DNA of 64,000 nucleotides from an uncultured Clostridia bacterium (GTDB lineage Bacteria; Bacillota; Clostridia; Peptostreptococcales; Anaerovoracaceae), in assembly GCA_944388495.1 (NCBI GenBank), contig CALXIZ010000098.1, positions 1 through 64,000 of the forward strand, in the 5' to 3' direction. This document shows positions 38,637 through 48,085 of the stretch, piece after piece. The notes below the pieces were generated by a model that did not search any database, had not been told where the DNA came from, and was given only the letters and a program-made list of their open reading frames with translations. The position numbers and the translations under genes were made by a program. Numbering within the stretch: the first letter of the stretch is position 1; every line of letters starts with the position of its first letter.

Positions 38637-39164
38637 ATGGACGATAAGGGAAACGGCAGAAACGGGAAAAACGATAACGATAATGATAAAGAAAAAAAGG
38701 AAAACGGAGGAAGAGAAAAAAGACGGCCGGACTGGGATGAGTATTTCATGGAGATGGCGGAGGTGGCCAGAAAGCGGTCCACCTGTCTGCGAAGATCGGT
38801 GGGGGCGATTATCGTCAAGGATCACCGGATTCTTGCCACAGGATATAACGGTGTTCCGAGCGGGATCGAACACTGTGAGATCCGCGGATGTCTGCGGGAT
38901 CAGATGCACGTTCCTTCCGGACAGCGGCATGAGCTGTGCAGGGGAATCCATGCCGAGCAGAATGCGATCGTACAGGCGGCCTATCTGGGAGTGTCCATCG
39001 CGGGCGCTACTCTTTACTGCACCAATCAGCCGTGTATCCTGTGTGCGAAGATGATCATCAACGCCGGTATCAGGCGGATTGTCATAAAAGAGGGTTATCC
39101 GGATGAATTTGCCGGACAGATGCTGAAAGAAGCAGGGCTTAAAATCGAACGGTTAGGGGAATAA
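38637..39164 (+). CDS. dCMP deaminase-family protein (ComEB-like)
   Basis: A 175-residue zinc deaminase. HAEQNAI (His105, Glu107) and QPCILC (Cys133, Cys136) form the active site; the [18 protein letters not shown] and [15 protein letters not shown] patterns match the ComEB/dCMP deaminase group, which converts dCMP to dUMP for thymidylate supply. The first ~30 residues are extremely polar and look disordered (Asn/Asp/Lys-rich), an extension absent from most relatives. The start at 38637 follows AGGAGAAAGTAT. Lies in a run with truA, wecA and wecB; in other Bacillota the same gene also sits near upp/wecB-type loci. Confidence 0.9.
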   Translation: MDDKGNGRNGKNDNDNDKEKKENGGREKRRPDWDEYFMEMAEVARKRSTCLRRSVGAIIVKDHRILATGYNGVPSGIEHCEIRGCLRDQMHVPSGQRHELCRGIHAEQNAIVQAAYLGVSIAGATLYCTNQPCILCAKMIINAGIRRIVIKEGYPDEFAGQMLKEAGLKIERLGE

Positions 39165-39192
39165 AGAACGTGACAGTTCAGAGGTATTGACT

Positions 39193-40398
39193 ATGAAAGA
39201 GGTATTTATCGAGCATATCGGGCGGATTCTCCCGTATCTTTCCATCACAGCTGCGGCATTCATCATCTCTCTGCTGGTGACGCCGCTGGCAGTCCGGCTC
39301 GCTCCGAAGATCGGGGCGATGGATATTCCGAAGGATAACAGGAGAATGCACAAAAAAGCCATGCCGAGATTCGGGGGGATGGCGATCTTTGCGGGGACGG
39401 AAGCGGGACTGGCTGTCTTCTGCCACAGCGATCCGGAAGTGATCACTATCATCTGGGGAGGTATCCTGATCTATGCGGTGGGAGTGATCGACGATCTGAG
39501 AGGCCTGCCGGCGAAGCTGAAATTTCTTCTGCAGATCCTGTGTGCCACGGCGATCTATATCGGAGGCATACAGATCGATTTTGTCAAAAATCCTTTCGTA
39601 TCCGGAGCCTACATCCACTTTCCGCTGGCGGTCAGCCTGATCATCACAGTGATCTGGATTGTGGGTATTACCAATACGATCAATCTCATCGACGGACTGG
39701 ACGGACTCGCTGCGGGCGTCGCCGTCATCGCTTCGGGATATATCAGCTATGCCGCTTTTCTCAGCGGACAGTACGGCGTGGCTGTGGCCATGCTGGCTGT
39801 CACCGGCGGCGCTCTGGGATTTCTGCCGTTTAATTTTCATCCGGCAAAGATCTTCATGGGCGACAGCGGTTCGCTCTATCTGGGATTTATGATCGCGTCG
39901 ATTTCCGTACTCGGGTCGACGAAAGGCGCGACGCTGATCGTGACCATCGTTCCGTTTCTGGCGCTCGGTCTGCCGATTTTCGATACGGCTTTTGCCATCA
40001 TACGGCGCTGGATCAACGGAACGCCGATCATGGAGGCGGATAAAGGCCATCTTCATCACAGAATCATGGCTACGGGAATCGGACAGCGCAGGACGGTGCT
40101 CATCATGTACTGCATCAGCGCCATCATGGGAATGGTAGCTATCATGGTAGTCAAAAGAGAACTCGTCGAGGCCGTCGTCCTGACTGTTGTGGCTGCGATT
40201 CTTCTGTGTGTATTCGTGGCAGATCATCCGCGTCTCAGAGATATCATGCAGGAAGGAATTTCCGCCGTGCCGAAGACGGACGGAAAAAAATCACAGGCAG
40301 CTCAGAAAATTGAAGAAAAAGAAGCCTCTGCAGATGCGGGGAATGAAGGAAAAGAACCGCCTGCAGATCCGGGGGAGGAAGGAGAAGAACAGAGATGA
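39193..40398 (+). CDS. WecA/TagO-type undecaprenyl-phosphate GlcNAc-1-phosphate transferase
   Basis: A 401-residue membrane glycosyltransferase of the MraY/WecA family with about 10-11 helices. Key motifs are GVIDDLRGLPAK (Asp-Asp, Mg binding), NTINLIDGLDGLAAGV, FMGDSGSLYLGF and the HLHHRIMATGIGQRR loop. It links a UDP-sugar phosphate to undecaprenyl phosphate to start teichoic-acid or other wall polymer synthesis on the inner membrane face. The ATG at 39193 has GAGGT 7 bases upstream. The last ~45 residues are a Lys/Glu-rich repeat-like tail (EEKEASADAGNEGKEPPADPGEEG) outside the conserved fold. It overlaps wecB by four bases (ATGA). Confidence 0.92.
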   Translation: MKEVFIEHIGRILPYLSITAAAFIISLLVTPLAVRLAPKIGAMDIPKDNRRMHKKAMPRFGGMAIFAGTEAGLAVFCHSDPEVITIIWGGILIYAVGVIDDLRGLPAKLKFLLQILCATAIYIGGIQIDFVKNPFVSGAYIHFPLAVSLIITVIWIVGITNTINLIDGLDGLAAGVAVIASGYISYAAFLSGQYGVAVAMLAVTGGALGFLPFNFHPAKIFMGDSGSLYLGFMIASISVLGSTKGATLIVTIVPFLALGLPIFDTAFAIIRRWINGTPIMEADKGHLHHRIMATGIGQRRTVLIMYCISAIMGMVAIMVVKRELVEAVVLTVVAAILLCVFVADHPRLRDIMQEGISAVPKTDGKKSQAAQKIEEKEASADAGNEGKEPPADPGEEGEEQR

Positions 40399-41519
40399 AA
40401 GTGATGTCCGTTTTCGGAACGAGACCGGAGGCCATCAAAATGGCGCCTCTGGTGAAAAAACTGAAGGAGGATCCGTATTTCGAGTCTGTCCTCTGTGTGA
40501 CGGCGCAGCACCGGGAGATGCTCGATCAGGTTCTGGAGCTGTTTGAGCTGACGCCGGACTACGACCTGAACCTCATGAAGCCGAATCAGACGCTCAGTAT
40601 GATCACTGCCGGCGTGCTGACAGGGATGGACGAAGTCCTGGAAAAAGAAAAGCCGGATATCGTGCTCGTCCACGGAGATACGAGCACGACATTTTCGGCG
40701 GCTCTGTCCGCGTTCTATCACAGAATCCCGGTAGGACATGTCGAAGCGGGTCTGAGAACGTATGACCTGTATTCTCCGTTTCCGGAAGAGGCGAACCGGG
40801 TTCTGACGGGTCATATCGCTTCTGTTCACTTTGCGCCGACGCAGAGAAACAGAGACAATCTGATAAGAGAGGGAATCGATCCGGCGAAGATCACGGTGAC
40901 GGGAAATACAGTCATCGATGCGCTTCTGGAAGTGGCGGACAAACCTTACGAATTTGAAGACAGTGTCCTGGCCGGCATCGACTTCGACGCAAAAAGGGTG
41001 ATCGCCGTTACCTGTCACCGCAGAGAGAATCTCGGCGAGTATATGCACCATATTTTCGAAGCGATCCGCGATATTGCGGAGGAATTTGACGATGTGGAGG
41101 TGGTTTATCCCGTCCACATGAATCCGAAGGTGCGCAGAACGGCGGCGGAGGTATTCGGAGACCGCCCTGATATACATCTGATCGAGCCGCTTTCCTATCA
41201 GCCGTTTGTCAATCTGATGGCAAAGTCCTTCTTCATCATCACCGATTCCGGCGGCATGCAGGAAGAGGCTCCGTCTCTGGGAAAGCCCGTGCTCGTCGTG
41301 AGAAAGGAGACGGAAAGACCGGAGGCTCTGAGCGCCGGAACGGTAAAGCTGGCCGGAGTGGAGCGGGAAAAGATAGCCGCGATGGCGAGAGAACTGCTGA
41401 CAGACCGCGAGGCTTACGATAAAATGGCAAAAGCATCCAATCCGTACGGAGACGGAACAGCGTGCGAAAAAATTCTGGAGGCGTTGAAGTGGGCAGGAAT
41501 ACAAAACAGAAAATCGTGA
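40395..41519 (+). CDS. wecB: UDP-N-acetylglucosamine 2-epimerase (non-hydrolysing)
   Basis: A 374-residue epimerase: SVFGTRPEAIKMAPL at the start, VHGDTSTTFSAAL, HVEAGLRTYDLYSPFPEE and DSGGMQEEAPSLGKPVLVVRKETERPE all match WecB/MnaA. It interconverts UDP-GlcNAc and UDP-ManNAc in the cytosol, the ManNAc precursor for linkage units of wall teichoic acids and similar polymers. ATGA overlap with the wecA-like gene implies coupling of both steps. Its 3' end overlaps the start of the MalT-like regulator by 31 bases. Confidence 0.95.
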   Translation: MKVMSVFGTRPEAIKMAPLVKKLKEDPYFESVLCVTAQHREMLDQVLELFELTPDYDLNLMKPNQTLSMITAGVLTGMDEVLEKEKPDIVLVHGDTSTTFSAALSAFYHRIPVGHVEAGLRTYDLYSPFPEEANRVLTGHIASVHFAPTQRNRDNLIREGIDPAKITVTGNTVIDALLEVADKPYEFEDSVLAGIDFDAKRVIAVTCHRRENLGEYMHHIFEAIRDIAEEFDDVEVVYPVHMNPKVRRTAAEVFGDRPDIHLIEPLSYQPFVNLMAKSFFIITDSGGMQEEAPSLGKPVLVVRKETERPEALSAGTVKLAGVEREKIAAMARELLTDREAYDKMAKASNPYGDGTACEKILEALKWAGIQNRKS

Positions 41520-43972
41520 AGCCCCGCATTCTGCACAGGGCGCACGTCGCAAAAGACCTGGAAAAAATCTTTTCGACGCCGCTGTTCTTCGTCATTTCCA
41601 GCATGGGCTTCGGAAAAACGACGGCGGTCAGAGATTTTCTGAACAAAAAACGCAAGGTCAAAAATATCTGGTTTACCTTCGACGACGAGATGGTGGAGGA
41701 TATCTGGACGTGGGTCAAATTCTGCCGCACGGTTGAAATGACAAATGCTCAGGTCGGAAAGACGATGTTCGAAAAAGGAATGCCGCGCACAGAGCAGGAT
41801 TTTGATCATATCATCTCGGGAATCCGTTCCGTCATAGAGACGGAAACGGTCGTCGTGCTGGATGACATGCATCTGTGTCAGAGCGAGGTTCTGTCCGGCA
41901 TCGTGGAGCGTATCGCCTGTGCGGGAATCGAGCGTCTCCACTTTGTCCTCATCGGACGCTCCAATCCGATGATGGATGTGGACGAACTGGTCGCTCAGGG
42001 CAAAGCGCATGTGATGACACAGAAAAACTTCGAATTTTCCAAGCTGGAATCCGAGGACTTCTTCATACTGAATGATGCTCCGCTCAGCGAGGCTGAGACG
42101 GATGAACTCTATGAGAAGACAAAAGGCTGGACCTCAGCGCTCTATCTGGCTCTGATCTATTACCGGGCCTACGGAAGCTTCCGGAATATGGAGAGCGACA
42201 GCAGGCAGCTGATGCGCAGCGCCGTCTATGAGAGATACAGCGAAGAGGAGCAGCGGCTGTTGCTGCTCCTCTCGAAGCTCAACAGCTTTTCGCTGGATCA
42301 GGCGCAGTTTGTCACGATGAAATGGGAAGTGCGCGATCTGATCGTGTCCATGTATGAGAGCAACTGCTTTGTAAAATTCGACGCGAAATCCGGTCTTTAC
42401 AGTTTTCACGAGATGCTCCGTTCGCTCCTGAGGGAGGAGGCTGAAAAATCGGGTATCGATGAAGGAGCCGTTTTTGAACGCCAGGGCGACTGGTGCCTGG
42501 CGGAGGGCAACCGTCTGGGCGCCATCAGCGCTTTCAGCAAATGCGGGGATCATGAAAAGGTTCTCGATATCATGGCGGGAAGCTATGCCTCTTCTCTGAT
42601 GAATGTCGCACCGAGAGTCATCATCAAGGCGTTCAATAAGATCGATCTGGAGACAAAGCTGTCGAATCCCATCGGCTATCTCACGTATATCTATTCCTAC
42701 AGCGTGATTATCAGCACGAAAAAGGGAAGCAGACTGCTGGATGAAGCCAGACGTTATTATAACAAGATGAAAGATCTGCCGGACAGAGATCAGGTCATGG
42801 GAGAGATCGCCCTCATAGAAAGCATATCGGCATTTAACGATCTGGAGAAGATGTTTGACTGCTACCGGAGAGCAAACGAATATTTCAATGGCGGAATTTC
42901 GAAAATCTTCAACTCTGACGTCATCATCACCTTCGGCGTGCCTCTGACGCTGTTTCTGTATCAGCAGGAGCCCGGCACCATGGAAAAGCTGGTAAAGCTG
43001 GTGGAGGACGAATTCGAAATCTTCAATTATATCACGAACGGCTGCGGAGCCGGATACGAATTCCTCGTCCGTGCGGAGAGGGAATATTTCATCGGAAACT
43101 TTGAATCCGCGGAGATTGCGGCGCACAAGGCGATTTACAGAGCGAGGACGAGGGAGCAGTATTATATCGTCCTTTCGGCGTCCTTTATCCTGCTGCGTGT
43201 CGCCATGAACAGAGGACAGGTCAAAGAAGTGGACGATATTCTCCTGCAGCTGATGCAGGAGGTCGAGACTCAGGAAAATCCCATCATGCTCAGCTGCTAT
43301 GAGTTTATCCTGGGATATGTCTACAGTTATATGGGAAAGCACGATCAGATTCCGCGCTGGCTGAATGAAGGCAATATTCTCGATGCGAAGCTGATGGCGC
43401 CGGCCCGCAACACAGGCTATATCATCGTGGCCAAAATTCTGTGCGAGCGGGGCGACTATACAGAACTGGAGAATATGTGTCCGGAGCTGATCGAGCTGTA
43501 TACGGAGAAGAGAAATCTGATCGGTGTCATACTGGCTTTGATCTTTGACTGTATCTGCAAGTATCACAACAGCGGCCTGAACGATGCGAAGCCGATTCTG
43601 GAAAAGGCGCTGAAACTGGCGGAACCCGATGACAGTGTGACGCTCTTTGCGGAGCACGCCTATGAACTCATTCCGATTCTGGAGGCGATCGACACTCCGT
43701 TTGCACGGCGCATCATTCCGATGGCAAAACAGTTTGTCGGAGCCAGAAAGATCTGCCGCAGCAGCAGAAAGAGAAGGATTCCGCTGACAAAGAGGGAGTG
43801 CGAGGTGATGGATCTCGTAGCGGAAGGATATACGGCGGAGGCGATTTCAAAGATTCTGTTCGTCTCACATTCCACGGTGAAAAAGCATACCGCGTCGGCT
43901 TATGAAAAGCTGGGCGTGAATAAGAAGGCGGATGCCATCGCCAGATACAAAAAGATGATTTCTAAGAAATAG
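41489..43972 (+). CDS. MalT-like LuxR-family regulator (STAND ATPase)
   Basis: An 827-residue regulator. The P-loop SSMGFGKTTAV lies at about 37-47 and Walker B VVVLDDMHL near 125. A long helical TPR-like middle follows (about 300-750), and a C-terminal LuxR HTH (about 765-822: LTKRECEVMDLVAEGYTAEAISKILFVSHSTVKKH). Such STAND proteins oligomerise on ligand and ATP binding and activate promoters. The start is GTG at 41489: GGAGG (41477-41481) lies 7 bases before it, while the GTG at 41462 lacks a site. The 31-base overlap with wecB suggests translational coupling, an odd partner for a MalT-type protein. Possible ligands are unknown. A terminator follows at 44111. Confidence 0.9.
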   Translation: MGRNTKQKIVKPRILHRAHVAKDLEKIFSTPLFFVISSMGFGKTTAVRDFLNKKRKVKNIWFTFDDEMVEDIWTWVKFCRTVEMTNAQVGKTMFEKGMPRTEQDFDHIISGIRSVIETETVVVLDDMHLCQSEVLSGIVERIACAGIERLHFVLIGRSNPMMDVDELVAQGKAHVMTQKNFEFSKLESEDFFILNDAPLSEAETDELYEKTKGWTSALYLALIYYRAYGSFRNMESDSRQLMRSAVYERYSEEEQRLLLLLSKLNSFSLDQAQFVTMKWEVRDLIVSMYESNCFVKFDAKSGLYSFHEMLRSLLREEAEKSGIDEGAVFERQGDWCLAEGNRLGAISAFSKCGDHEKVLDIMAGSYASSLMNVAPRVIIKAFNKIDLETKLSNPIGYLTYIYSYSVIISTKKGSRLLDEARRYYNKMKDLPDRDQVMGEIALIESISAFNDLEKMFDCYRRANEYFNGGISKIFNSDVIITFGVPLTLFLYQQEPGTMEKLVKLVEDEFEIFNYITNGCGAGYEFLVRAEREYFIGNFESAEIAAHKAIYRARTREQYYIVLSASFILLRVAMNRGQVKEVDDILLQLMQEVETQENPIMLSCYEFILGYVYSYMGKHDQIPRWLNEGNILDAKLMAPARNTGYIIVAKILCERGDYTELENMCPELIELYTEKRNLIGVILALIFDCICKYHNSGLNDAKPILEKALKLAEPDDSVTLFAEHAYELIPILEAIDTPFARRIIPMAKQFVGARKICRSSRKRRIPLTKRECEVMDLVAEGYTAEAISKILFVSHSTVKKHTASAYEKLGVNKKADAIARYKKMISKK

Positions 43973-43996
43973 TATCCTTTTTGGACCATATCTTTC

Positions 43997-44025
43997 TTGA
44001 CAGAAATGCGTATAATAAATATTGT
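43997..44025 (+). promoter_or_regulatory. Candidate promoter between the MalT-like gene and its terminator
   Basis: TTGACA (43997-44002) and TATTGT (44020-44025), spacer 17 bases. A transcript from here would run about 110 bases to the terminator at 44111-44145, passing a small hairpin CCGAT/ATCGG near 44091-44105. The region also holds an inverted repeat GTCAGAAG/CTTCTGAC (44024-44031 and 44043-44050) that overlaps the -10 box. Confidence 0.4.
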
Positions 44026-44110
44026 CAGAAGGGACGGGAAAGCTTCTGACCGTGATATTTTGATATTTACTCACTCTTAACATATTTTTACCGATGATTT
44101 ATCGGGGAGA

Positions 44111-44145
44111 GACAGCCGAAGGCCAGCGGCTGTCTTTTCTTTTTT
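44111..44145 (+). terminator. Terminator upstream of metG
   Basis: GACAGCCG (44111-44118) pairs with CGGCTGTC (44127-44134), followed by TTTTCTTTTTT. Confidence 0.88.
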
Positions 44146-44172
44146 GCAAAACCCCCTGCGATATGATATAAT
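44144..44172 (+). promoter_or_regulatory. Promoter of metG
   Basis: TTGCAA (44144-44149) and TATAAT (44167-44172), spacer 17 bases. The -35 box overlaps the T-run of the preceding terminator. The leader is only about 35 nt, which leaves no room for a T-box. Confidence 0.75.
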
Positions 44173-44214
44173 AAACGCCGAAAATTCAAGGCATAAGAGG
44201 AGTTTCACAGAGAT

Positions 44215-46218
44215 ATGGACAAAAAGACTTTTTATATAACGACACCGATTTATTACCCGAGTGCCGATCTGCATATCGGACATACCTACTGTACCGTCAT
44301 GGCTGATGCGATGGCGCGTTTTAAGCGGGCGACGGGATATGACGTCCGCTTTCTGACCGGAACCGACGAGCACGGCCAGAAGATCCAGAAGATCGCGGAT
44401 GAAAACGGCGTGACGCCGCAGGAATATGTGGACGACGTCGTGGGCAGAATCATAAAGCTGTGGGACACGATGGAGATCTCCTATGATGATTTCATCCGCA
44501 CCACACAGGAACGCCACGTGAAGCGCGTTCAGGCCATCTTTGAAAAGATGTATGAAAAGGGAGATATCTATAAAGGCGAGTACGAAGGTCTTTACTGCAC
44601 GCCGTGCGAATCCTTCTGGACCGAGGTGCAGGCTGTGGACGGAAAATGTCCCGACTGCGGCCGCCCGGTGGAAAAGGCCAGCGAAGAAGCCTATTTCTTC
44701 CGTCTTTCAAAATATCAGGACAGACTGATCGATCTTCTGGAAAACAATCCGGAATTTCTTCAGCCGGAGGCGAGGAGAAACGAGATGCTCAGCTTCCTGA
44801 AGCAGGGGCTCGATGATCTGTGCATCTCCCGCAGCACGTTCGACTGGGGCATCAAAGTTCCTTCCGATCCGAAACACGTCATCTACGTATGGCTGGATGC
44901 TCTTTCCAACTATATCACCGCACTGGGCTATCCGGATGAAGAGGACGGTCTCTTTGCGGATTACTGGCCTGCCGACGTTCACCTCGTAGGAAAGGAGATC
45001 GTACGCTTCCATTCCGTCATCTGGCCGGCTATGCTGATGTCGCTCGATCTGCCGCTTCCGAAGAAGGTGCTCGGACACGGCTGGATTCTTCTGGAGGGCG
45101 GTAAGATGTCGAAGTCCAGAGGCAACGTGGTGGATCCTGTCAAGCTGATCGAACGCTACGGCATCGATGCGCTGAAGTACTTCCTGCTCCGCGAATACGC
45201 ATTCGGGCAGGACGGTCTTTATACAAATGAGGTGATGCTCAACCGTCTGAATTACGATCTGGCGAACGATCTCGGAAATCTGGTCAGCCGTACGGTGGCC
45301 ATGATTGAAAAATATGACGGAGGCATCGTTCCGGAACCGTCGGAGGCGGGAGAGCCGGATGAGGATCTGGTGCAGATGGCTGTGACGACGCAGAAACGCG
45401 TGGAAAAATATATGGACCGCTTCAGCTTCAACCTGGCGCTGGAGGAGATCTGGAAGCTGATCCGCAGGACAAATAAATATATCGACGAGACGGAACCGTG
45501 GGTTCTGGCAAAAGATGAGAGCAGAAAGCCGCGCCTGGATACGGTGATGCATCACCTGGCGGAATCGATCCGCATCATTTCCGTCCTCATCCATCCGTTT
45601 ATTCACAATACTTCGGAAAAGATCAGAGAACAGCTGGGTATCCCGGAGGAACCGGTGTGCTGGGAGGATACGGAGCGTTTTGACCTGATGACCGGCAGGA
45701 AGGTAAAAAAAGGTGCGCCTATTTTCCCTCGTCTGGATATCGAAAAGGAGATTGCCGAACTGGAGGCGATGACAGCGGCTTCGATGGCGGCGGCAAAGGC
45801 CAAGGCGGAAAAAGACGCGGGACATGCGCCGGAAAGTGAAAAAGGAAAGGCTGCAGATACAGAGGCGAAGGGCGGCAAACCGGAGGAGACGGAGAAAAAG
45901 CCTGAGATTACGATCGATGATTTTGAAAAAGTGGACCTCAGAGTGGGGAAGATCGTATCCTGCAGAAAGCATCCGAAAGCGGACCGGCTGCTTGTATCGC
46001 AGGTGAAAATCGGAGACGAGACGCGTCAGATCGTCTCCGGAGTGGCGTCCTCTTATTCACCGGAGGAGATGACGGGAAAAAATGTCATCGTCGTGGCAAA
46101 TCTGAAGCCGATCCGTCTCAGAGGCGAGGAATCCAGAGGAATGATTCTGTTTGCCGACAACGGCGAGCGTCTCGCTTTTGTAACGACGGATGCCGCTGAC
46201 GGAAACCGGGTAAAATAG
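44215..46218 (+). CDS. metG: Methionyl-tRNA synthetase with C-terminal tRNA-binding domain
   Basis: A 667-residue class I synthetase. HIGH is at residues 20-23 ([10 protein letters not shown]) and KMSKS at about 297-301 ([13 protein letters not shown]). A zinc knuckle with CTPC and CPDC lies at about 127-148. Residues ~565-667 form an EMAP/Trbp111-like tRNA-binding domain ([27 protein letters not shown]), joined through an Ala/Lys/Glu-rich linker. It charges initiator and elongator tRNA-Met. Length and domain set are usual for Bacillota. It has its own promoter and is followed by tatD. Confidence 0.95.
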   Translation: MDKKTFYITTPIYYPSADLHIGHTYCTVMADAMARFKRATGYDVRFLTGTDEHGQKIQKIADENGVTPQEYVDDVVGRIIKLWDTMEISYDDFIRTTQERHVKRVQAIFEKMYEKGDIYKGEYEGLYCTPCESFWTEVQAVDGKCPDCGRPVEKASEEAYFFRLSKYQDRLIDLLENNPEFLQPEARRNEMLSFLKQGLDDLCISRSTFDWGIKVPSDPKHVIYVWLDALSNYITALGYPDEEDGLFADYWPADVHLVGKEIVRFHSVIWPAMLMSLDLPLPKKVLGHGWILLEGGKMSKSRGNVVDPVKLIERYGIDALKYFLLREYAFGQDGLYTNEVMLNRLNYDLANDLGNLVSRTVAMIEKYDGGIVPEPSEAGEPDEDLVQMAVTTQKRVEKYMDRFSFNLALEEIWKLIRRTNKYIDETEPWVLAKDESRKPRLDTVMHHLAESIRIISVLIHPFIHNTSEKIREQLGIPEEPVCWEDTERFDLMTGRKVKKGAPIFPRLDIEKEIAELEAMTAASMAAAKAKAEKDAGHAPESEKGKAADTEAKGGKPEETEKKPEITIDDFEKVDLRVGKIVSCRKHPKADRLLVSQVKIGDETRQIVSGVASSYSPEEMTGKNVIVVANLKPIRLRGEESRGMILFADNGERLAFVTTDAADGNRVK

Positions 46219-46345
46219 ATACAGCAGGCTGCCGCTATCCTGTTTTCTGACAGGAGGCGGAGCGGAGAAAAAAGGAATCCGTCCGGTGAGCGGGCAGATG
46301 AGCCGGCAGACGGACGGATCTGTTCCGAATGGAGGGATCAGAACG

Positions 46346-47119
46346 ATGTTATTCGATTCGCACGCACATCTCGATGCTCCGGAATTTGACGAAGACCGGG
46401 AGGAACTGTTTGAGAAGCTCGTCACGGAAGGCGATATCTCTTATGTCGTCAATCCCGGAGTAAATCTGGAGACGTCGAAGCATGCCATAGAACTGGCACA
46501 GAAATATCCGTGGCTCTATGCGGCTGTGGGATTTTATCCTCAGGAAACGGGAGATATGGATGAAGATATGCTCTTTCTGCTCGAAGGTCTGGCCAAGAAA
46601 GAGAAGGTGGTAGCCATCGGCGAAATCGGACTCGACTATTACTGGGAGACGGTTCCTCACGATGTGCAGCAGTACTGGTTCCGGAAACAGATACAGCTGG
46701 CGATCCGGCTCGGCATGCCGATCGCCATTCATGACAGAGAGGCTCACGGCGATGTCATGCGCATCCTGAAGGAAGAAAAGGCGTTTGAAAATACGAGGGT
46801 GCTGATGCACTGTTATTCCGGAAGTGCGGAGCTGGCACGCCAGTATCTGAAGCTCGGATGTTATTTTTCGATCGCAGGGCCTGTGACATACAGGAATGTC
46901 AGAAAGGCGCCGGAGGTGATCGAAGCGATTCCGCTGGACCGCATGTGCATCGAGACGGACTCTCCTTATCTCACACCGATGCCGTTTCGCGGAAAGAGAA
47001 ATGATCCTTCGCTGATCCGCTACACGGCCGAGAAGATCGCCGAACTGAAGGGCGTCTCCTATGAAGAGGTGGCGGCGGCCACCTGTGAGACGGCGAAGCG
47101 TTTTTACGGGATCGGCTGA
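46346..47119 (+). CDS. tatD: TatD-family metal-dependent hydrolase
   Basis: A 257-residue TIM-barrel hydrolase. Metal ligands are in DSHAHLD at the start, GEIGLDYYW, IHDREAH, MHCYSGS and ETDSPYLTPMPFRGKRN, all typical of TatD/YcfH proteins, which have DNase or phosphatase activity in DNA repair or quality control. GGAGGG 7 bases before the ATG at 46346 excludes the longer frame. The metG-tatD order is a widespread conserved pair. Its stop lies 10 bases from the convergent phosphatase gene, with no terminator between. Confidence 0.93.
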   Translation: MLFDSHAHLDAPEFDEDREELFEKLVTEGDISYVVNPGVNLETSKHAIELAQKYPWLYAAVGFYPQETGDMDEDMLFLLEGLAKKEKVVAIGEIGLDYYWETVPHDVQQYWFRKQIQLAIRLGMPIAIHDREAHGDVMRILKEEKAFENTRVLMHCYSGSAELARQYLKLGCYFSIAGPVTYRNVRKAPEVIEAIPLDRMCIETDSPYLTPMPFRGKRNDPSLIRYTAEKIAELKGVSYEEVAAATCETAKRFYGIG

Positions 47120-47129
47120 TGTGTGTGAA

Positions 47130-47813
47130 TTATATGATCTGAAGCGCGATGACAGTCATATCGTCCCGCTCGTATTCTCCGTAGCGCACGGAAGCGTTCC
47201 GCAGAAGGCGTTCCGAAATGGCTCTGGGAGATTCGTCGGGATACTGAAGAATCAGGCTGGTGATCCAGCCGAGATGATGATCTGCGGGCGGTGATTCCGT
47301 GACACCGTCTGTGAGAAGAAAAAAGCGGTCTCCGTGTTCGATGGAAAAGGCGGCATAGCGGGTGTCCTCTTCTTCTATGATTCCGATGGGAAGGGCCGGC
47401 ATTTTCAGGATGCCGGCCCGGTTTCCTCTCTGGATGACGGTGGGAGCGCCGCCGGCTTTGTAGATGCTGCACATACCGCCGGCGAGATCGAAGACGGCGA
47501 GGTCGACGGTGGAGAAGCATTCGGAAGTCATATTGAGCGGCAGGGCCGCGTTGACGGAAGCGATAGCGTCGAGAGGCGGAAGTCCCACGCGCAGAAGCTG
47601 ATAGAGGCTTTCCAGCACAAATCTGCTGCAGCCGGAAGCTGTTCTTCCCGTTCCCATACCGTCCGCGATGGCGGCCACATAAGAGGACGGGGAAAGCCTT
47701 CTGCATATATAATTGTCGCCGGATACGCCTACCGATTTCGGAAGACCGCAGGAACCCGACAGAATGCCGAATTCCGGCAGGGGTTCCGTTTTCTTTTTAT
47801 GTCTGCCAAGCAT
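47130..47813 (-). CDS. Free-standing SpoIIE-type phosphatase domain
   Basis: A 227-residue protein that corresponds to only the catalytic C-terminal part of SpoIIE. SVGVSGDNY (Asp33), AAIADGMGTG (Asp51), FFLLTDGVTESP and YERDDMTVIAL give the metal-binding aspartates of PP2C phosphatases. SpoIIE itself (about 820 residues) has an N-terminal membrane domain and activates sigma-F by dephosphorylating SpoIIAA; this protein lacks the membrane part. It lies divergent to tilS, in the place spoIIE occupies near tilS in Bacillus. Whether it serves sporulation or a different partner-switch is not known from sequence. Confidence 0.85.
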   Translation of the reverse strand: MLGRHKKKTEPLPEFGILSGSCGLPKSVGVSGDNYICRRLSPSSYVAAIADGMGTGRTASGCSRFVLESLYQLLRVGLPPLDAIASVNAALPLNMTSECFSTVDLAVFDLAGGMCSIYKAGGAPTVIQRGNRAGILKMPALPIGIIEEEDTRYAAFSIEHGDRFFLLTDGVTESPPADHHLGWITSLILQYPDESPRAISERLLRNASVRYGEYERDDMTVIALQII

Positions 47814-47896
47814 TTTTTATCCTCCGATTGACTGATCGTTTCTGTGTGAAACCGGACATCTGTCCTGATTTCATCCTCTGCACTGTGTGTTTTTTC

Positions 47897-47930
47897 ATGC
47901 GGCCCGGAACAGTATTATCCCGGGCCGCAT
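47897..47930. other. Perfect 11-bp hairpin in the divergent region before tilS
   Basis: ATGCGGCCCGG (47897-47907) is the reverse complement of CCGGGCCGCAT (47920-47930), with a 12-base loop. It lies between the divergent phosphatase and tilS genes, so it is not a usual terminator position; no T-run follows on either strand. It may be an operator or leader structure. Nothing else is recognised between 47814 and 48085. Confidence 0.45.
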
Positions 47931-48085
47931 CTGTCTTGTGTCCTGCAGATGCTGATCTTATCTTAAAGGAAGACAGATACGGCGGACAGAGGGGAAAGAA
48001 CGACAAAATACACCGGATGGCGACAGAAAAAATACAGAATAAACGGAAAACAGAGGAAAAGAGAAAACAGCGAAAGGAGAAGATG

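Noticed and set aside
42134-43657. A 507-codon open frame antisense to the MalT-like regulator
   Set aside because: Shadow of the helical region; no start signal and no motif.
44146-44214. T-box riboswitch before metG (and likewise before glnS and lysS)
   Set aside because: No TGGNACCGCG-type motif upstream of any of the three; the metG leader is too short.
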